From assembly GCA_015711825.1 (NCBI GenBank), contig JACVJD010000005.1:1-51649 (forward strand): a DNA stretch of 51,649 nucleotides, read 5' to 3'. The notes beneath the pieces are model-generated. The model did no database searches. It had not been told where the DNA came from and saw only the letters and a program-made list of their open reading frames with translations. This DNA is from Candidatus Solincola daggyaiensis (GTDB taxonomy: Bacteria > Actinomycetota > Geothermincolia > Geothermincolales > RBG-13-55-18). This document shows positions 32,783 to 42,502 of this stretch, one piece after another. The position numbers were made by a program, and so were the translations under genes. Positions within the stretch are counted from its first letter, which is position 1, and every line of letters begins with the position of its first letter.

Positions 32783-34444
32783 ATGGCTGAGGTGCATGGA
32801 GGGCATATCGTCGCGGAGTATCTCAAGGAGATCGAGGGCATCGATACCATCTTCTCCCTTTCGGGGGGGCACATAGCGCCCATCTTCGACGGCTGCCTGG
32901 ACCACGGCGTGCGCATCATAGACGTGCGCCACGAGCAGGCGGCGGCGATGATGGCGCATTCCTGGTCCATCTTCACCGGCAAGCCGGGGGTGTGCCTGGT
33001 CACCGCCGGGCCGGGGTTCACCAACTCCCTCACCGGGGTGGTCAACGCCTACCTGGAGAACGTCCCGGTGGTGGTGCTGAGCGGCATGGTGCCTCTGCGC
33101 GACCTGGACAAAGGGGCGCTACAGGATATGGATCAGCAGGGGATGGTCAAGCCGGTGGTGAAATGGGCGGCCCGATGCCACCAGGTGGAGCGCATACCCG
33201 AATACCTGGAGACGGCTTTCCGCGTCGCCGTCTCCGGGCGTCCGGGACCGGTATTCCTGGAGTTCGCCACCGAGTCCCTCTACCTCACCATGGAGGAGAC
33301 CGAGGTGAGGTATCCCGCCGCGGGGGCGCGCAAGTACCCCGTGCTGCCGGAGGAGGAAGCCCTGGCGCAGGCTCTGGAGCTGCTCAACGCGGCGGAGAGG
33401 CCCCTCTTCCTCGGGGGTAGCGGCATCGCCCACAGCCGCTGCGCCGAGGAGGTGAGGGAGCTGGTGGAAAAGGCGGGCATCCCCACGCTCATCTTCGACA
33501 ACGGCCGCGGCGCCATCCCCGACGAGCACCCCCTCTCCCTCTGGGACGGGGGGCTCATGGGCATGCTGGCGGCTTCCTCCATGGCCGACGTGGTGCTGGC
33601 CGTGGGCATCAGGTTCAACTGGGTGCTCAACTACGGCGACCCCTTGGCCAACGCCAAGGTCATCCGCGTGGACATCGACCCCGCGGAGGTGGACCGCAAC
33701 CGCAAGGCGGACGTGGCCCTGGTGGGGGACGCCGGGGCGGTGCTCAGGCGCCTGAACCGCGGTATAGAGCAAAAGGACCGCTCCGGATGGCTGGAGACCC
33801 TCAAGGGCACCTTTGCCACCCTCACGGAGGGGGAGCGGCAGGCGCGGGAGACCCCCGCGGATCCCATCCATCCCTTCCGCCTCATGCAGGGGATAAGGGA
33901 GGCCACCGGGGACGACGCCATCTTCGTCATCGACGGCGGCGACACCGTTTACTTCGGGCTCATGGGCTTGCGGGCCAGGGAGATGTCCGGGGTCATCGGC
34001 AGCGGCACCCTTTTCGGCTGCCTGGGCACCGGCGTGCCCTTCGCCATCGGCGCCAAGGCGGCCCGGCCGGACAAAAGGGTGGTGCTGGTGACCGGGGACG
34101 GATCCTTCGGGCTCAACGCCATGGAGATGGAGACCTCATGCCGGCACGGGCTTCCCATCGTGGTGGTCATCTGCAACGACCAGGCGTGGGGGATGGTCAA
34201 GCACCACCAGGAGCTTTGTTACGAGGAGTGCCGGGTGTGCGGGACGGAGCTGGGCGTGGTGCGTTACGAGAGGATCGCCGAGGCTTTGGGCGGCCACGGG
34301 GAGTTCGTGGAGAAGGAGGCCGACATCCTGCCCGCCCTGCGCAGGGCCCTGGACAGCGGCGGGCCGGCGTGCGTCAACGTCATCACCGATCCCAAGGTCA
34401 CCAGCCCCGCCACGCTCATGTTCGCCGAGGGTTTCAAGTTCTGA
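32783..34444 (+). CDS. Thiamine-pyrophosphate-dependent enzyme (acetolactate synthase/oxalyl-CoA decarboxylase-like)
   Basis: A 553-residue three-domain TPP enzyme. The N-terminal Pyr domain has SLSGGHIAPIFDGC and DVRHEQAAAMMAHSWS with the catalytic Glu (about E51). The central domain carries VGIRFNWVLNYGDP and VIRVDIDPAEVDRNRKADVALVGD. The PP domain has VLVTGDGSFGLNAMEMETSCRHGLPIVVVICND (about 436-468), the TPP/metal motif GDG...N. The enzyme could be an acetolactate synthase homologue, oxalyl-CoA decarboxylase or 2-hydroxyacyl-CoA lyase; no small IlvH subunit is adjacent, which argues against biosynthetic acetolactate synthase. The ATG at 32783 has GGGAGG upstream. The insert ELCYEECRVCGTELG is Cys-rich and unusual. 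Confidence 0.85.
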   Translation: MAEVHGGHIVAEYLKEIEGIDTIFSLSGGHIAPIFDGCLDHGVRIIDVRHEQAAAMMAHSWSIFTGKPGVCLVTAGPGFTNSLTGVVNAYLENVPVVVLSGMVPLRDLDKGALQDMDQQGMVKPVVKWAARCHQVERIPEYLETAFRVAVSGRPGPVFLEFATESLYLTMEETEVRYPAAGARKYPVLPEEEALAQALELLNAAERPLFLGGSGIAHSRCAEEVRELVEKAGIPTLIFDNGRGAIPDEHPLSLWDGGLMGMLAASSMADVVLAVGIRFNWVLNYGDPLANAKVIRVDIDPAEVDRNRKADVALVGDAGAVLRRLNRGIEQKDRSGWLETLKGTFATLTEGERQARETPADPIHPFRLMQGIREATGDDAIFVIDGGDTVYFGLMGLRAREMSGVIGSGTLFGCLGTGVPFAIGAKAARPDKRVVLVTGDGSFGLNAMEMETSCRHGLPIVVVICNDQAWGMVKHHQELCYEECRVCGTELGVVRYERIAEALGGHGEFVEKEADILPALRRALDSGGPACVNVITDPKVTSPATLMFAEGFKF

Positions 34445-34709
34445 AGCGGCGGGCGGTTCGCGGCAAGCGGACCTTGCGGGCACGCGCTTGCGCTTGTGGC
34501 CCTTGACTTGAGGGAGCGGGGCTCGCCTGCCGGTTTTGCGGCGGTTCGCACGAGAAACGCCTACGGGCGCCGGCTGCATGCGGTTGCGGTTTGGGCGAGC
34601 GGCACCTGCTCATCTCCAGGACGGCGAGAAAACACCGCCCTTATCGACGAGGCGGTAAAGATATAAAGACGCAGCGAGGAGACATGGCCGGTAAGGCCGG
34701 CCCCGACCT

Positions 34710-36245
34710 TCATGTCAGGGGACAGGTGAAATAGAAGGCGGCCCCCTCGCCGGGTCGGGATTCCACCCATATCCGCCCACCCCAGGCGGTGACGGCGCGC
34801 TTCACGGTGGAAAGACCTATGCCCAGCCCCGGGGAACCCGAAATGGAGTAGTGGCGGAAGGGCTCGAATATCTTGTCCTGGAGCTCCGCGGGGATGCCGA
34901 TGCCGTTGTCGCGCACGCAGAACACCGCCGTGTCGTCGTGCGCCTTTGCCCCTATGCTTATGATCGGGTCTTCACAGTCCCCCATGTGCTTGACGGCGTT
35001 GGCGATAAGGTTGAAGAACACCTGGCGCAGTTTCACGGCGTCAACCCTCACCTCGGGGAGCTGGTCGCCGGTATCGACGCGCACCTTTTTCTCCGCGCAG
35101 ATCCCCTCGAGGTCCATGAGCACCTCCATGAGTACCTCCTCGGCGTCGGCGCGGCACTCCTCCAGCGTGGTGTGTCCGGCCTGGGCGTAATGCAGCAGGG
35201 AGGTTATGAGGTCGCTCATGCGTTGCGCGCCGCGGGCGATGGCCTCCAGGCACTCCCTTTCCGCCTCCGGCTTCCCCTCGGCGTCCGCCTCCAGGGCCGC
35301 CTTGGCGTAGCCCTCGACGATGGCCACGGGGGTGAGCAGGTCGTGGGATATGGTATGAGCGAAAGCCTCCAGCTCCTCGTTGCGTTCCTTCAGCTCTCTT
35401 TCGATGCGTTTTCGCTTGCTGATGTCGCGGACGAAGGCCACCAGGCTCTTCGGCTTGCCCTGCGCGTCCCTGATCACGGCGGCGTTGAGTTCCGCGTTAT
35501 AGTTGGTCCCGTCTCTGCGCACCCCCGTGAGCTCCACGTTGCGCGCCGTTCCCTCCGAGAGCACCCGCCGCCAGGTATCTATCGCCTTCTCGTGGTCGCG
35601 CGGATCGACGAAGATGAGGGTGCTTTTGCCGATCACCTCGCTCTCGTCTTCGTAGCCGTTCATGCTGAGGGCATAGGGCGAGGCATATAATATCCTTCCC
35701 TGAAGGTCGGAGATGGTCACCGCGTCCGGCGAGGTCAGAACCAGTGTCCGGTACATCTCCTCCGATTCCTTGAGTTCCGCCTCGGCGTGCACGCGGTCGG
35801 TGATTTCCCGCGAGGTGACCACCATGCCGCGCACCAGGGGGTTTTCGAGCATGGCGACGCCCACGGATTCGAAATGCCTCCAGGAGCCGTCCTTATGCCG
35901 GAAGCGGTAAAGGGCGAGCTTGGTGGGCCTCCTACTCTCCAGGCCCTGGGCGAATATCCCGAATATCCTCTCCCGGTCCTCCGGGTGCACCAGGTCGAAG
36001 ACGATGGAGCCGATCAGCTCGTCCTGCTCGTATCCAATAAGGGGTTTTATGGACGGACTGTTGTAGATGACCCTGCCTCCTGCGTCCAGTACGGTGATGA
36101 GGTCCAGGGTGTTCTCGATGAGCAGGCGGTAAAACCCGTCGTCGGCGTTGCCGCCGGCTACCCTGCCCGCATGCGAGCCCTCATGGTGGGCATCCACGAG
36201 GGCGCTCTCGCCCCGATCCTCTCGTTCCCCCCCGCGCTCTTTCAC
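34710..36245 (-). CDS. PAS-domain sensor histidine kinase
   Basis: A 511-residue cytoplasmic kinase with no membrane segment. PAS domain 1 spans about 36-155 and PAS domain 2 about 160-280; each ends with a PAC-like REITDR/RDISKR motif. The phosphoacceptor is AHTISHDLLTPVAIVEGYA (H301). The ATPase domain has FFNLIANAVKH (N box), VRDNGIGIP (G1) and GLGIGLSTVKRAV (G2). The GTG at 36245 has AAGGGG about eight bases upstream. An A+T-rich TATAAT-bearing stretch near 36302-36315 may promote it. It has no adjacent receiver gene on its strand. The nearby CheY-like gene at 39990 is a candidate partner. Confidence 0.92.
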   Translation of the reverse strand: MKERGGEREDRGESALVDAHHEGSHAGRVAGGNADDGFYRLLIENTLDLITVLDAGGRVIYNSPSIKPLIGYEQDELIGSIVFDLVHPEDRERIFGIFAQGLESRRPTKLALYRFRHKDGSWRHFESVGVAMLENPLVRGMVVTSREITDRVHAEAELKESEEMYRTLVLTSPDAVTISDLQGRILYASPYALSMNGYEDESEVIGKSTLIFVDPRDHEKAIDTWRRVLSEGTARNVELTGVRRDGTNYNAELNAAVIRDAQGKPKSLVAFVRDISKRKRIERELKERNEELEAFAHTISHDLLTPVAIVEGYAKAALEADAEGKPEAERECLEAIARGAQRMSDLITSLLHYAQAGHTTLEECRADAEEVLMEVLMDLEGICAEKKVRVDTGDQLPEVRVDAVKLRQVFFNLIANAVKHMGDCEDPIISIGAKAHDDTAVFCVRDNGIGIPAELQDKIFEPFRHYSISGSPGLGIGLSTVKRAVTAWGGRIWVESRPGEGAAFYFTCPLT

Positions 36246-36506
36246 CTCAAGTTCCCCTTACCCCCTGGCAAAGCGATAATGGCGCTTCGCTGACAAATCT
36301 CCATTATATTATATTACGATGGAAGCCCGTGGAGGCCGGCGACGGCGAAGGAGGCGCATTTTTTAATGCCCGATCCGGATTCTCCTTGGAGTTGGGAATA
36401 ATATCAATGTAGAGTCGCAGCGACCATGCCGGCACCGGGCGGTGTGGCAGGTCTGCGCGGGCGATGATCCCATACCTTGGCTGCGTCGGCGGAAGGAGAG
36501 CGAGAG

Positions 36507-38141
36507 ATGGGGGAAGGGCGAGGGCTAAACGGCCTCGGGCCCGTCTCGGAGCGGGAGATGGAGGAGCTACGGCGGCGGGTGCGCGAGCTCGAGGAGGCCG
36601 CGCGCGAAAAGGAAGCCGTGGCAGCGAGGCTCAAGAGCCTCCTGCGCGCCGCCCCGCTGGCCATGGGCATGGTGAGCCCGGACCGCGTGCTGCTGGAGGT
36701 GAACGACTTCCTCTGCCGCATGTTGGGGTACTCCCGCGAGGAGCTGGTGGGAAAGAGCGCCTTAGCGCTATACCCTACCCGCGAGGACTACGAATACGTG
36801 GGAAGGGAGAAATACGCTCAGATAGAGAGGCAAGGGGTGGGCTCGGTGGAGACGCGCTGGAGGCGCAAGGACGGCACGGTCCTCGATGTCCTGCTCAGCT
36901 CCGCTCGCGTCGATCCCTGCGACCCCTCGGCCGGGACCGCCTTCACCGCCTTGGACATCACGGACATCGTCGCCGCCAGGCGTATCCAGGAGAGGCGTGA
37001 GAAGCTGAGCGCGGTGTTCATGCGCCTGGGCGCCGACGTCCTTGGGAACATCGAGAGCTTGTTGAAGGGGGCCGAGGAGATCCTGGAATGCAGCCTGGCC
37101 TCTTACTGCCTGCGGGTGGGGGAGCGGTTATCCGTCCTCACCACCGCACCCGGCGAGGAGGGGTTCACGGTTGCGTTGAACAAAGAGGATTACCTCTCCC
37201 ATGCCCTCATCTCCGAGGGGAGGAGGTCTCCCCTGGTCCTCCCCGACATCGGTCTTCACCCCGGCGCCGGCAGGGACCCCCTGGTGTGCGGATTCAGCCT
37301 GGCCTCTTGCGTCCTTTTCCCGGTGACGGTGGAGGGAAAAACGGTGGGTTGCCTGGGTTGCTTCGATTCCCGCCCCCGGGAGTGGACGGAGGAGGAGGTC
37401 GACCTGGTCGGCATGCTCGCCCAGGCCGTCTCCGTGGAACAGGAGCGCCTCGACCGCGAGGAGGAACTCAAGGACTTCGTGGACGTGGCCTCCCATGAGC
37501 TGCGCCATCCCATCACCGTGATCAAGGGCTATGCCCAGACCCTGCGGGGGCTATGGGACAGGTTGACGCCCGGTAAACGCGAGGAACTGCTCCAGGCGGT
37601 GGAGCACGGCGCAGACCGCCTGGAGCGGCTGGTCAAGGAGCTCCTGGACGTCTCGCGCATAGAGAGGGGATATTTTCCCGTGAGGCGCGAGGAGGTGGAG
37701 GTGGGGTCGCTTCTCTCCGACGCGGCGGAGGAGCTGTCCAACCGGGGGTATTCGCACCTCGTGAGCATCGTCATGCGCGGCGAGGTGGAGAAAGTGGCGG
37801 CGGACCGGGACCGCCTCTCCCTCCTCCTCTCCATCCTCCTGGACAACGCCGCCAAGTACTCGCCCCCGGGGTCGGAGATAGAGCTGGAGGTGGCGGAGGA
37901 TGACGGCGGAGTCCGCTTCTCGGTCATGGACCGGGGAATGGGCGTGCCGGAGGAGGAAAGAGAGAGGATATTCGAGCGTTTTTACCAGGTGGAGGACGCT
38001 CTCCACCATTCCACGCCCGGGATGGGCATCGGCCTTTACATCGCCAGGGAGATAGCGGAGGCCCATGGAGGCAGGATATGGTGCGAGGCCAGAGAGGGGG
38101 GAGGAGCGGTATTCAGCTTCGTCATCCCGCGAGGCCGCTGA
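36507..38141 (+). CDS. PAS/GAF-type sensor histidine kinase
   Basis: A 544-residue soluble kinase. A short coiled coil (15-45) precedes a PAS domain (about 48-165, ending TALDITDIVAAR). A GAF-like domain (about 170-310, SCVLFPVTVEGKTVGCLGCFDSR) follows, then the HisKA helix VASHELRHPITVIKGYAQTL (H330) and the ATPase domain (LLLSILLDNAAKYSPPG, VMDRGMGVP, FYQVEDALHHSTPGMGIGLYIAREIAEAHGG). The ATG at 36507 has AAGGAGAG upstream; the 36477 frame start is a TTG without a site. It forms a same-strand group with the kinase and receiver that follow. Confidence 0.92.
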   Translation: MGEGRGLNGLGPVSEREMEELRRRVRELEEAAREKEAVAARLKSLLRAAPLAMGMVSPDRVLLEVNDFLCRMLGYSREELVGKSALALYPTREDYEYVGREKYAQIERQGVGSVETRWRRKDGTVLDVLLSSARVDPCDPSAGTAFTALDITDIVAARRIQERREKLSAVFMRLGADVLGNIESLLKGAEEILECSLASYCLRVGERLSVLTTAPGEEGFTVALNKEDYLSHALISEGRRSPLVLPDIGLHPGAGRDPLVCGFSLASCVLFPVTVEGKTVGCLGCFDSRPREWTEEEVDLVGMLAQAVSVEQERLDREEELKDFVDVASHELRHPITVIKGYAQTLRGLWDRLTPGKREELLQAVEHGADRLERLVKELLDVSRIERGYFPVRREEVEVGSLLSDAAEELSNRGYSHLVSIVMRGEVEKVAADRDRLSLLLSILLDNAAKYSPPGSEIELEVAEDDGGVRFSVMDRGMGVPEEERERIFERFYQVEDALHHSTPGMGIGLYIAREIAEAHGGRIWCEAREGGGAVFSFVIPRGR

Positions 38142-38213
38142 AGGGCGGTAGGATTTGGGCATCAGGCGGCTTACACCGCCCGGCGCGCGGGGGATCGCGC
38201 GGGGCGTCTGACC

Positions 38214-39770
38214 ATGAGGAGAGCGGATCCCGAGGAGGCGGGTTGGTTTATGGAGAATTCACGCCAGGATAACATGAGGCCGGCAGAGCCGCTTCATGGT
38301 TCCGAGTTCAGCGAGGCGGTGCTCGGGGCAGTCCTGGAGTCCTCGGGCACGGGCATACTGGTGGTCGATTCAAGTGGCGGAGTGATGGCGACCAACGCCC
38401 TTTTCCGGGAGATGTGGCGTATCCCGCCGGCGGTCATGGAGACCTCGGACGACGCGGCGTTGCTGGAATTCGTGTGCGATCAACTGGTGGAGCCGGAGGC
38501 TTTTCTGCGCAAGGTGCGCGAGTTGTATGGGTCGGCCGCGAAAAGCCATGACCATATTTTCTTCAAGGACGGCAGGGTTTTTGAGCGTATCTCCGCGCCC
38601 TTGATCATAGAGGGCGAGATCCGAGGAAGGGTGTGGTCTTTCCTTGATGTCAGTGAGCGCGTGAGCATGGAGGCGGAGGTGAGGGAGAGCCTGGCCTTCC
38701 TGCAGCAGCTTCTCGACTCCATCCCCAATCCGGTGTTCTACAAGAATGCCGAGGGCGTGTACACGGGATGCAACCGCGCCTTCGAGGATTACCTGGGAAT
38801 CCCTCGCCAGAGGATCCTGGGAAGCACCGTCTATGACGTGGCGCCCCGCGAGCTTGCCGAGAGGTATGCGGAGATGGACTGGAGGCTTTTGGATGACCCC
38901 GCGGTGCAGGTTTATGAGGCGCAGGTGCGCTACTCCGACGGCACCCTCCACGACGTCATCTTCAATAAGGCGGTCTTTCGCGACCACGAGGGGAAAGTGG
39001 CGGGGATAGTGGGCGTGATGCAGGACATCACCGAGCGGCGCAGGATGGAGCGGGACCTGCAGAGCGCCAACCGCGAGCTGGACGCCTATGCCTCCGCGGT
39101 CTCCCACGACCTCCGGAACCCCATCGCGGTGATGGCCTCCGCGTCCGCGACCCTGGAGACGCTCCTACGGCGTTTGCATGAGCCGATGGTCGAGGAGAGG
39201 ATCCGGGAGGTGGCGGAGATCGTAAAGTCGAGCGCCGCCTCCGCGGAGGCGCTGGTGGAGGGGCTACTCGACCTGGCGAGGGCGGGCCAGGTGTCGCAGA
39301 GGGTGGAGCTCGTGGAGGTGCAAGAGGTTCTGGAGAGGGTGCTGGCGGAAAGGGAAGAGGAGATGCGCCGGCGAGGATTCCGCGTGCGGTGGGACCAGGA
39401 CCTCGGCAGGCTCCGCGCCGATCCCACCCAGATATACCAGCTCTTCGGCAACCTGGTGGGGAACTCGCTGCGCCACAACCAAAGCCCTTTCCCGGAGCTG
39501 TGGGTGGAATACCTCGGCGAGCGGGAGGGTGAGCGCGTTTACCGCGTAAAGGACAACGGGCCCGGTATCCCTGAGGAACTGCTGCCCGACCTCTTCGAGC
39601 CCTTCTCCAAAGGCTCCCGTGGAGATACGGGCATCGGGCTGGCCATCGCCAAAAAGGTGGTGGAGGCTTACGGGGGCACGATAAGGGCCTTCAACGACGG
39701 CGGGGCCTGTTTTGAGTTCACCCTGCGCGACGCGGATCCGCCTGCCGACGGTCGAGCCGTGCCGGGATAG
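38214..39770 (+). CDS. PAS-domain sensor histidine kinase
   Basis: A 518-residue soluble kinase with two PAS domains (about 30-150 and 155-275; the second ends MQDITERRRMERDL). HisKA is SAVSHDLRNPIAVMASASATLE (H298), and the ATPase domain is IYQLFGNLVGNSLRHNQ, VKDNGPGIPEELLPDLFEPF, GDTGIGLAIAKKVVEAYGG. The ATG at 38214 is used; an ATG at 38250 has AGGAGG about 11 bases upstream and removes 12 poorly conserved residues. The gene lies 72 bases behind the previous kinase and about 220 bases before the CheY-like receiver, so the three probably work together. Confidence 0.9.
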   Translation: MRRADPEEAGWFMENSRQDNMRPAEPLHGSEFSEAVLGAVLESSGTGILVVDSSGGVMATNALFREMWRIPPAVMETSDDAALLEFVCDQLVEPEAFLRKVRELYGSAAKSHDHIFFKDGRVFERISAPLIIEGEIRGRVWSFLDVSERVSMEAEVRESLAFLQQLLDSIPNPVFYKNAEGVYTGCNRAFEDYLGIPRQRILGSTVYDVAPRELAERYAEMDWRLLDDPAVQVYEAQVRYSDGTLHDVIFNKAVFRDHEGKVAGIVGVMQDITERRRMERDLQSANRELDAYASAVSHDLRNPIAVMASASATLETLLRRLHEPMVEERIREVAEIVKSSAASAEALVEGLLDLARAGQVSQRVELVEVQEVLERVLAEREEEMRRRGFRVRWDQDLGRLRADPTQIYQLFGNLVGNSLRHNQSPFPELWVEYLGEREGERVYRVKDNGPGIPEELLPDLFEPFSKGSRGDTGIGLAIAKKVVEAYGGTIRAFNDGGACFEFTLRDADPPADGRAVPG

Positions 39771-39989
39771 ACCGCACGGGCGTTTTTAGCCGCCGCCATA
39801 TCGCCGTCCCTGCCTCGTCCTCCTCGACTTCCCGAAATCCGTCCCGATCGCCGGCCCTCCTCAATAACGGCCGCCTCCATACCGATACATAGAAAGTCTT
39901 ATCGGGACCTTATCGAGGTGCCCAGGTACGCCGCTCCCTGCCGGCGGCGGTACGGAACGGGATTTGAAGGAGACGGCTGGGAAGAGAAG

Positions 39990-40352
39990 ATGACTAAGAC
40001 CATCCTCATCGCCGACGACGCGCTGTTCACGCGCATGATGCTGCGCAACATTCTGTCCGAGCACGGCTATACCGCCATCGTGGAGGCGGAGACCGGGGCT
40101 GAGGCCATCTGGGCCTACGAGCGCTGGAAGCCGGACCTGGTTATCATGGACATCAACATGCCGGAGATGGACGGCATGACCGCGGTGAGGAACATCCTGG
40201 CCATGGACCCACGCGCAAACATCATCATATGCAGCGCCCTGGGCGAGAGGCAGCTCATGCTGGAGGCCCTGGAGGCGGGGGTCAAGGACTTCATTACCAA
40301 GCCCTTCCAGGCAAAAAAGGTCATGGAAGTGATCAAAAGGGTCCTCTCCTGA
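39990..40352 (+). CDS. CheY-like single-domain response regulator
   Basis: A 120-residue receiver without output domain. The acidic pair is ADD near residues 9-11, the phospho-Asp is in LVIMDINMPEMDGM (about D54), CSALGER carries the Ser switch residue, and KDFITKPFQ carries the conserved Lys. The ATG at 39990 has GGGAAGAGAAG upstream; the longer frame to 39918 is leader. It probably relays phosphate from the kinases at 36.5-39.8 kb, and perhaps the one at 34.7 kb. Its 3' end faces the sigma factor gene with only four bases between them. Confidence 0.93.
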   Translation: MTKTILIADDALFTRMMLRNILSEHGYTAIVEAETGAEAIWAYERWKPDLVIMDINMPEMDGMTAVRNILAMDPRANIIICSALGERQLMLEALEAGVKDFITKPFQAKKVMEVIKRVLS

Positions 40353-40356
40353 CTTT

Positions 40357-41112
40357 CTATACCGCCATGGCGAGGCGGGCCCTGAGATGTCCCAGGGCGG
40401 TGGAGTGGATCTTGCTCACCCGCGATTCGGATATGCCCAGCACCTCTCCGATCTCCCGCATGGTGAGTTCCTCGAAATAGTACAGGACGAGCACCAGCTT
40501 CTCTTTCTCCGCCAGGTCGTTCACCGCCTCGCGCACCATCTCCTCCGTGGCCCGCGCTTCCGAGAGCTCTGAGGGGTCAAGGGAGCTTTCATCCGGCAGG
40601 GTGTCCAGGAGGCTGAAACCCCCATCCTCGCCGTTGGCGAGCAACGTGGTGTCATCCAGTGAGGAGACGAAGGCCTGGTCCGCCTCGGCCAGCAACTGGC
40701 GCAGGCTGGCGAGCTCGATCTCCAGGTAATCGGCCAGCTCCTTTTCGGTCGGCAAGCGGTTCAGGGTGGCGCAGAGCACCTCGTAGGCATGGTTGAGCTT
40801 GCGCATCCTGTCCTGCATGGAACGCGGCAGCCTGGCCTCGGAGCGCACGCCGTCGCTGATGGCGCCGTTGATGCGGATGCGCGCGTAAACCTCGAAATCC
40901 ACGCCCCGTTGGGGATCGAACCTGTCGATGGCATCGAGAAGGCCGAGAAACCCGTAACCGATGAGGTCCGCGTACTCCACCTGCGGGGATACGCGCAGGC
41001 GGTAATAGCGGGCGGCGTTGCGCACCAGCGGGGCATAGCGCAGGACCAGGGCCTCCCGCGTGTGCTCCGCCCCTTTCGTGAGCTCGTCGTCCCCGGTCCT
41101 GGTCCTCCCCAT
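40357..41112 (-). CDS. FliA/WhiG-type RNA polymerase sigma factor
   Basis: A 251-residue group 3 sigma factor. Region 2 is VEYADLIGYGFLGLLDAIDRFDPQRGVDFEVYARIRINGAISDGVRSEARLPRS; the end with ISDGVR is characteristic of the FliA/WhiG class. Region 3 contains RLPTEKELADYLEIELASL, and region 4 is LAEKEKLVLVLYYFEELTMREIGEVLGISESRVSKIHSTAL. The ATG at 41112 has GAGGAAA upstream. The longer frame to 41265 adds basic, non-conserved sequence. No flagellar genes are in the window and no anti-sigma gene is adjacent, so its regulon may be a motility, pilus or developmental set elsewhere. Confidence 0.9.
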   Translation of the reverse strand: MGRTRTGDDELTKGAEHTREALVLRYAPLVRNAARYYRLRVSPQVEYADLIGYGFLGLLDAIDRFDPQRGVDFEVYARIRINGAISDGVRSEARLPRSMQDRMRKLNHAYEVLCATLNRLPTEKELADYLEIELASLRQLLAEADQAFVSSLDDTTLLANGEDGGFSLLDTLPDESSLDPSELSEARATEEMVREAVNDLAEKEKLVLVLYYFEELTMREIGEVLGISESRVSKIHSTALGHLRARLAMAV

Positions 41113-41446
41113 GGCGGTTTCCTCTTTCCTCGCGCCCCTTTTCCTTTTCTGCTTGCGTTCTCGGAGGGCGTGCGCCTGGCCCGCATAGGGCGCGAGGGTG
41201 AAAACGGCGCGACGAGAGGGCGATAAAGGCGGCTCGGCTTCCCCGTCACCGTTCCTTATACGCATTCCTACCGTTATGCCTTGCGAAAATACCTACATGA
41301 GGCGGTATAAGGACACGGCGCCGTTCATCTTCCCCCTGCCGGCACGGCCCGGAGCCGCGAGCGAGGCATGATGTCCGCCACGCCCTCACTCCCCCGATGC
41401 GGTAAAATCGGTTTGTCAGCCATAGCCGGTTAAGCGGGAGAGCGTA
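41113..41446. other. Divergent intergenic region between sigma and membrane protein genes
   Basis: About 330 bases. A TAAAAT at 41403-41408 lies 38 bases before the plus-strand gene and may be its -10 element, with a poor -35. On the minus strand a TATAAG near 41256 could serve the sigma gene. No gene or RNA motif is seen. Confidence 0.45.
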
Positions 41447-42217
41447 ATGCCTAAAAGCGAAAAGGAATATGGCAGGAAATGGTATGAAAGCTGGTACGTG
41501 ATCCTGGGAGCCGCGTTGCTCTGCGGCTCCGTCGTGCTCTATCTCATCCACTACGCCATCTTTAGGGATGCCCACCATATCTTCATCTACCTGCTGGGCG
41601 ACATCGCCTTCATGCCCATCGAGGTGTTGCTGGTGGCCATCATCGTGCACCGCCTGCTCGACGCGCGCGAGAGGAAGACGAGGATGGAGAAGCTGAACAT
41701 GGTCATCGGGGCTTTCTTCAGCGAGATGGGCATGCACCTGCTGCGCTCCTTCTCCCAGTTCGACGCCACCTGCAAGGAGATAAAGGACTGCCTGGCCGCC
41801 GGCCAGGAATGGAAGGAGGAGGACTTTCGCCGCGCGCGCTGGAAGGTGGAGGAGTACGAGTGCGCCATCGGCAGGGACGACCAGCTCCTGGAGGAGATGC
41901 GGGAATATCTTTTGGAAAAGAGGGACTTCCTGCTCACCCTGCTTGAGAACCCGGCCCTGCTGGAGCACGAGACCTTCACTGACCTGTTGTGGGCGGTCTT
42001 CCACCTCACCGAGGAGCTGAAGTACAGATACCTCATCGAAGGGCTACCCGATACCGACCACGAGCACCTGTGCAGCGACATCGCCCGCGCCTACAGCCTG
42101 CTGCTCAAGGAATGGCTGGTTTACCTGGAGCACCTGAAGAGCAATTACCCCTACCTCTTTTCCCTCGCGGTGCGCATGAATCCCCTGGATCCCCAGTCCT
42201 CCGCGGTTATCACCTAG
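41447..42217 (+). CDS. Membrane-anchored protein of unknown function
   Basis: A 256-residue protein with two membrane segments at about 17-39 (WYVILGAALLCGSVVLYLI) and 44-68 (IFIYLLGDIAFMPIEVLLVAII), followed by a long acidic, mostly helical cytoplasmic region to the C-terminus. The segment HRLLDARERKTRMEKLNMVIGAFFSEMG follows the second helix. No known domain is recognisable. The ATG at 41447 has GGGAGAG upstream. It is followed by a radical SAM gene after about 285 bases but is not clearly in that operon. The form suggests a membrane-tethered regulator, but function is unknown. Confidence 0.8.
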   Translation: MPKSEKEYGRKWYESWYVILGAALLCGSVVLYLIHYAIFRDAHHIFIYLLGDIAFMPIEVLLVAIIVHRLLDARERKTRMEKLNMVIGAFFSEMGMHLLRSFSQFDATCKEIKDCLAAGQEWKEEDFRRARWKVEEYECAIGRDDQLLEEMREYLLEKRDFLLTLLENPALLEHETFTDLLWAVFHLTEELKYRYLIEGLPDTDHEHLCSDIARAYSLLLKEWLVYLEHLKSNYPYLFSLAVRMNPLDPQSSAVIT

Positions 42218-42502
42218 GGAGACGTGGGGAGCCGGCTTCATCCTCTTTTTCCGCGAGCGGGAGCGGTGGACAGGATGAGCGGCGACGCGCATCCCGCAGC
42301 TCACGCCGTTCATGCCCGGCAGGTGCGACTCGAGGCCATACCCCAAATGCCCCATCCCGCCTTGCGGGCAGCCCGCCGCCGCGAAGGGCGTCCGTTTCCG
42401 CCTGGGGTCGCTCACGTGGAATTCAAGCTTGCCCTTACCTTGTCACCGCGGCGCGCCATAATAACACCAGGCGAGCGAGCGAGAGCACGGGGGAAGCGGA
42501 CC

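Noticed and set aside
34683-34733. 16-codon plus-strand frame with a GAGGAG site
   Set aside because: It runs into the 3' end of the antisense kinase gene, has no terminator or conserved feature, and could easily be chance.
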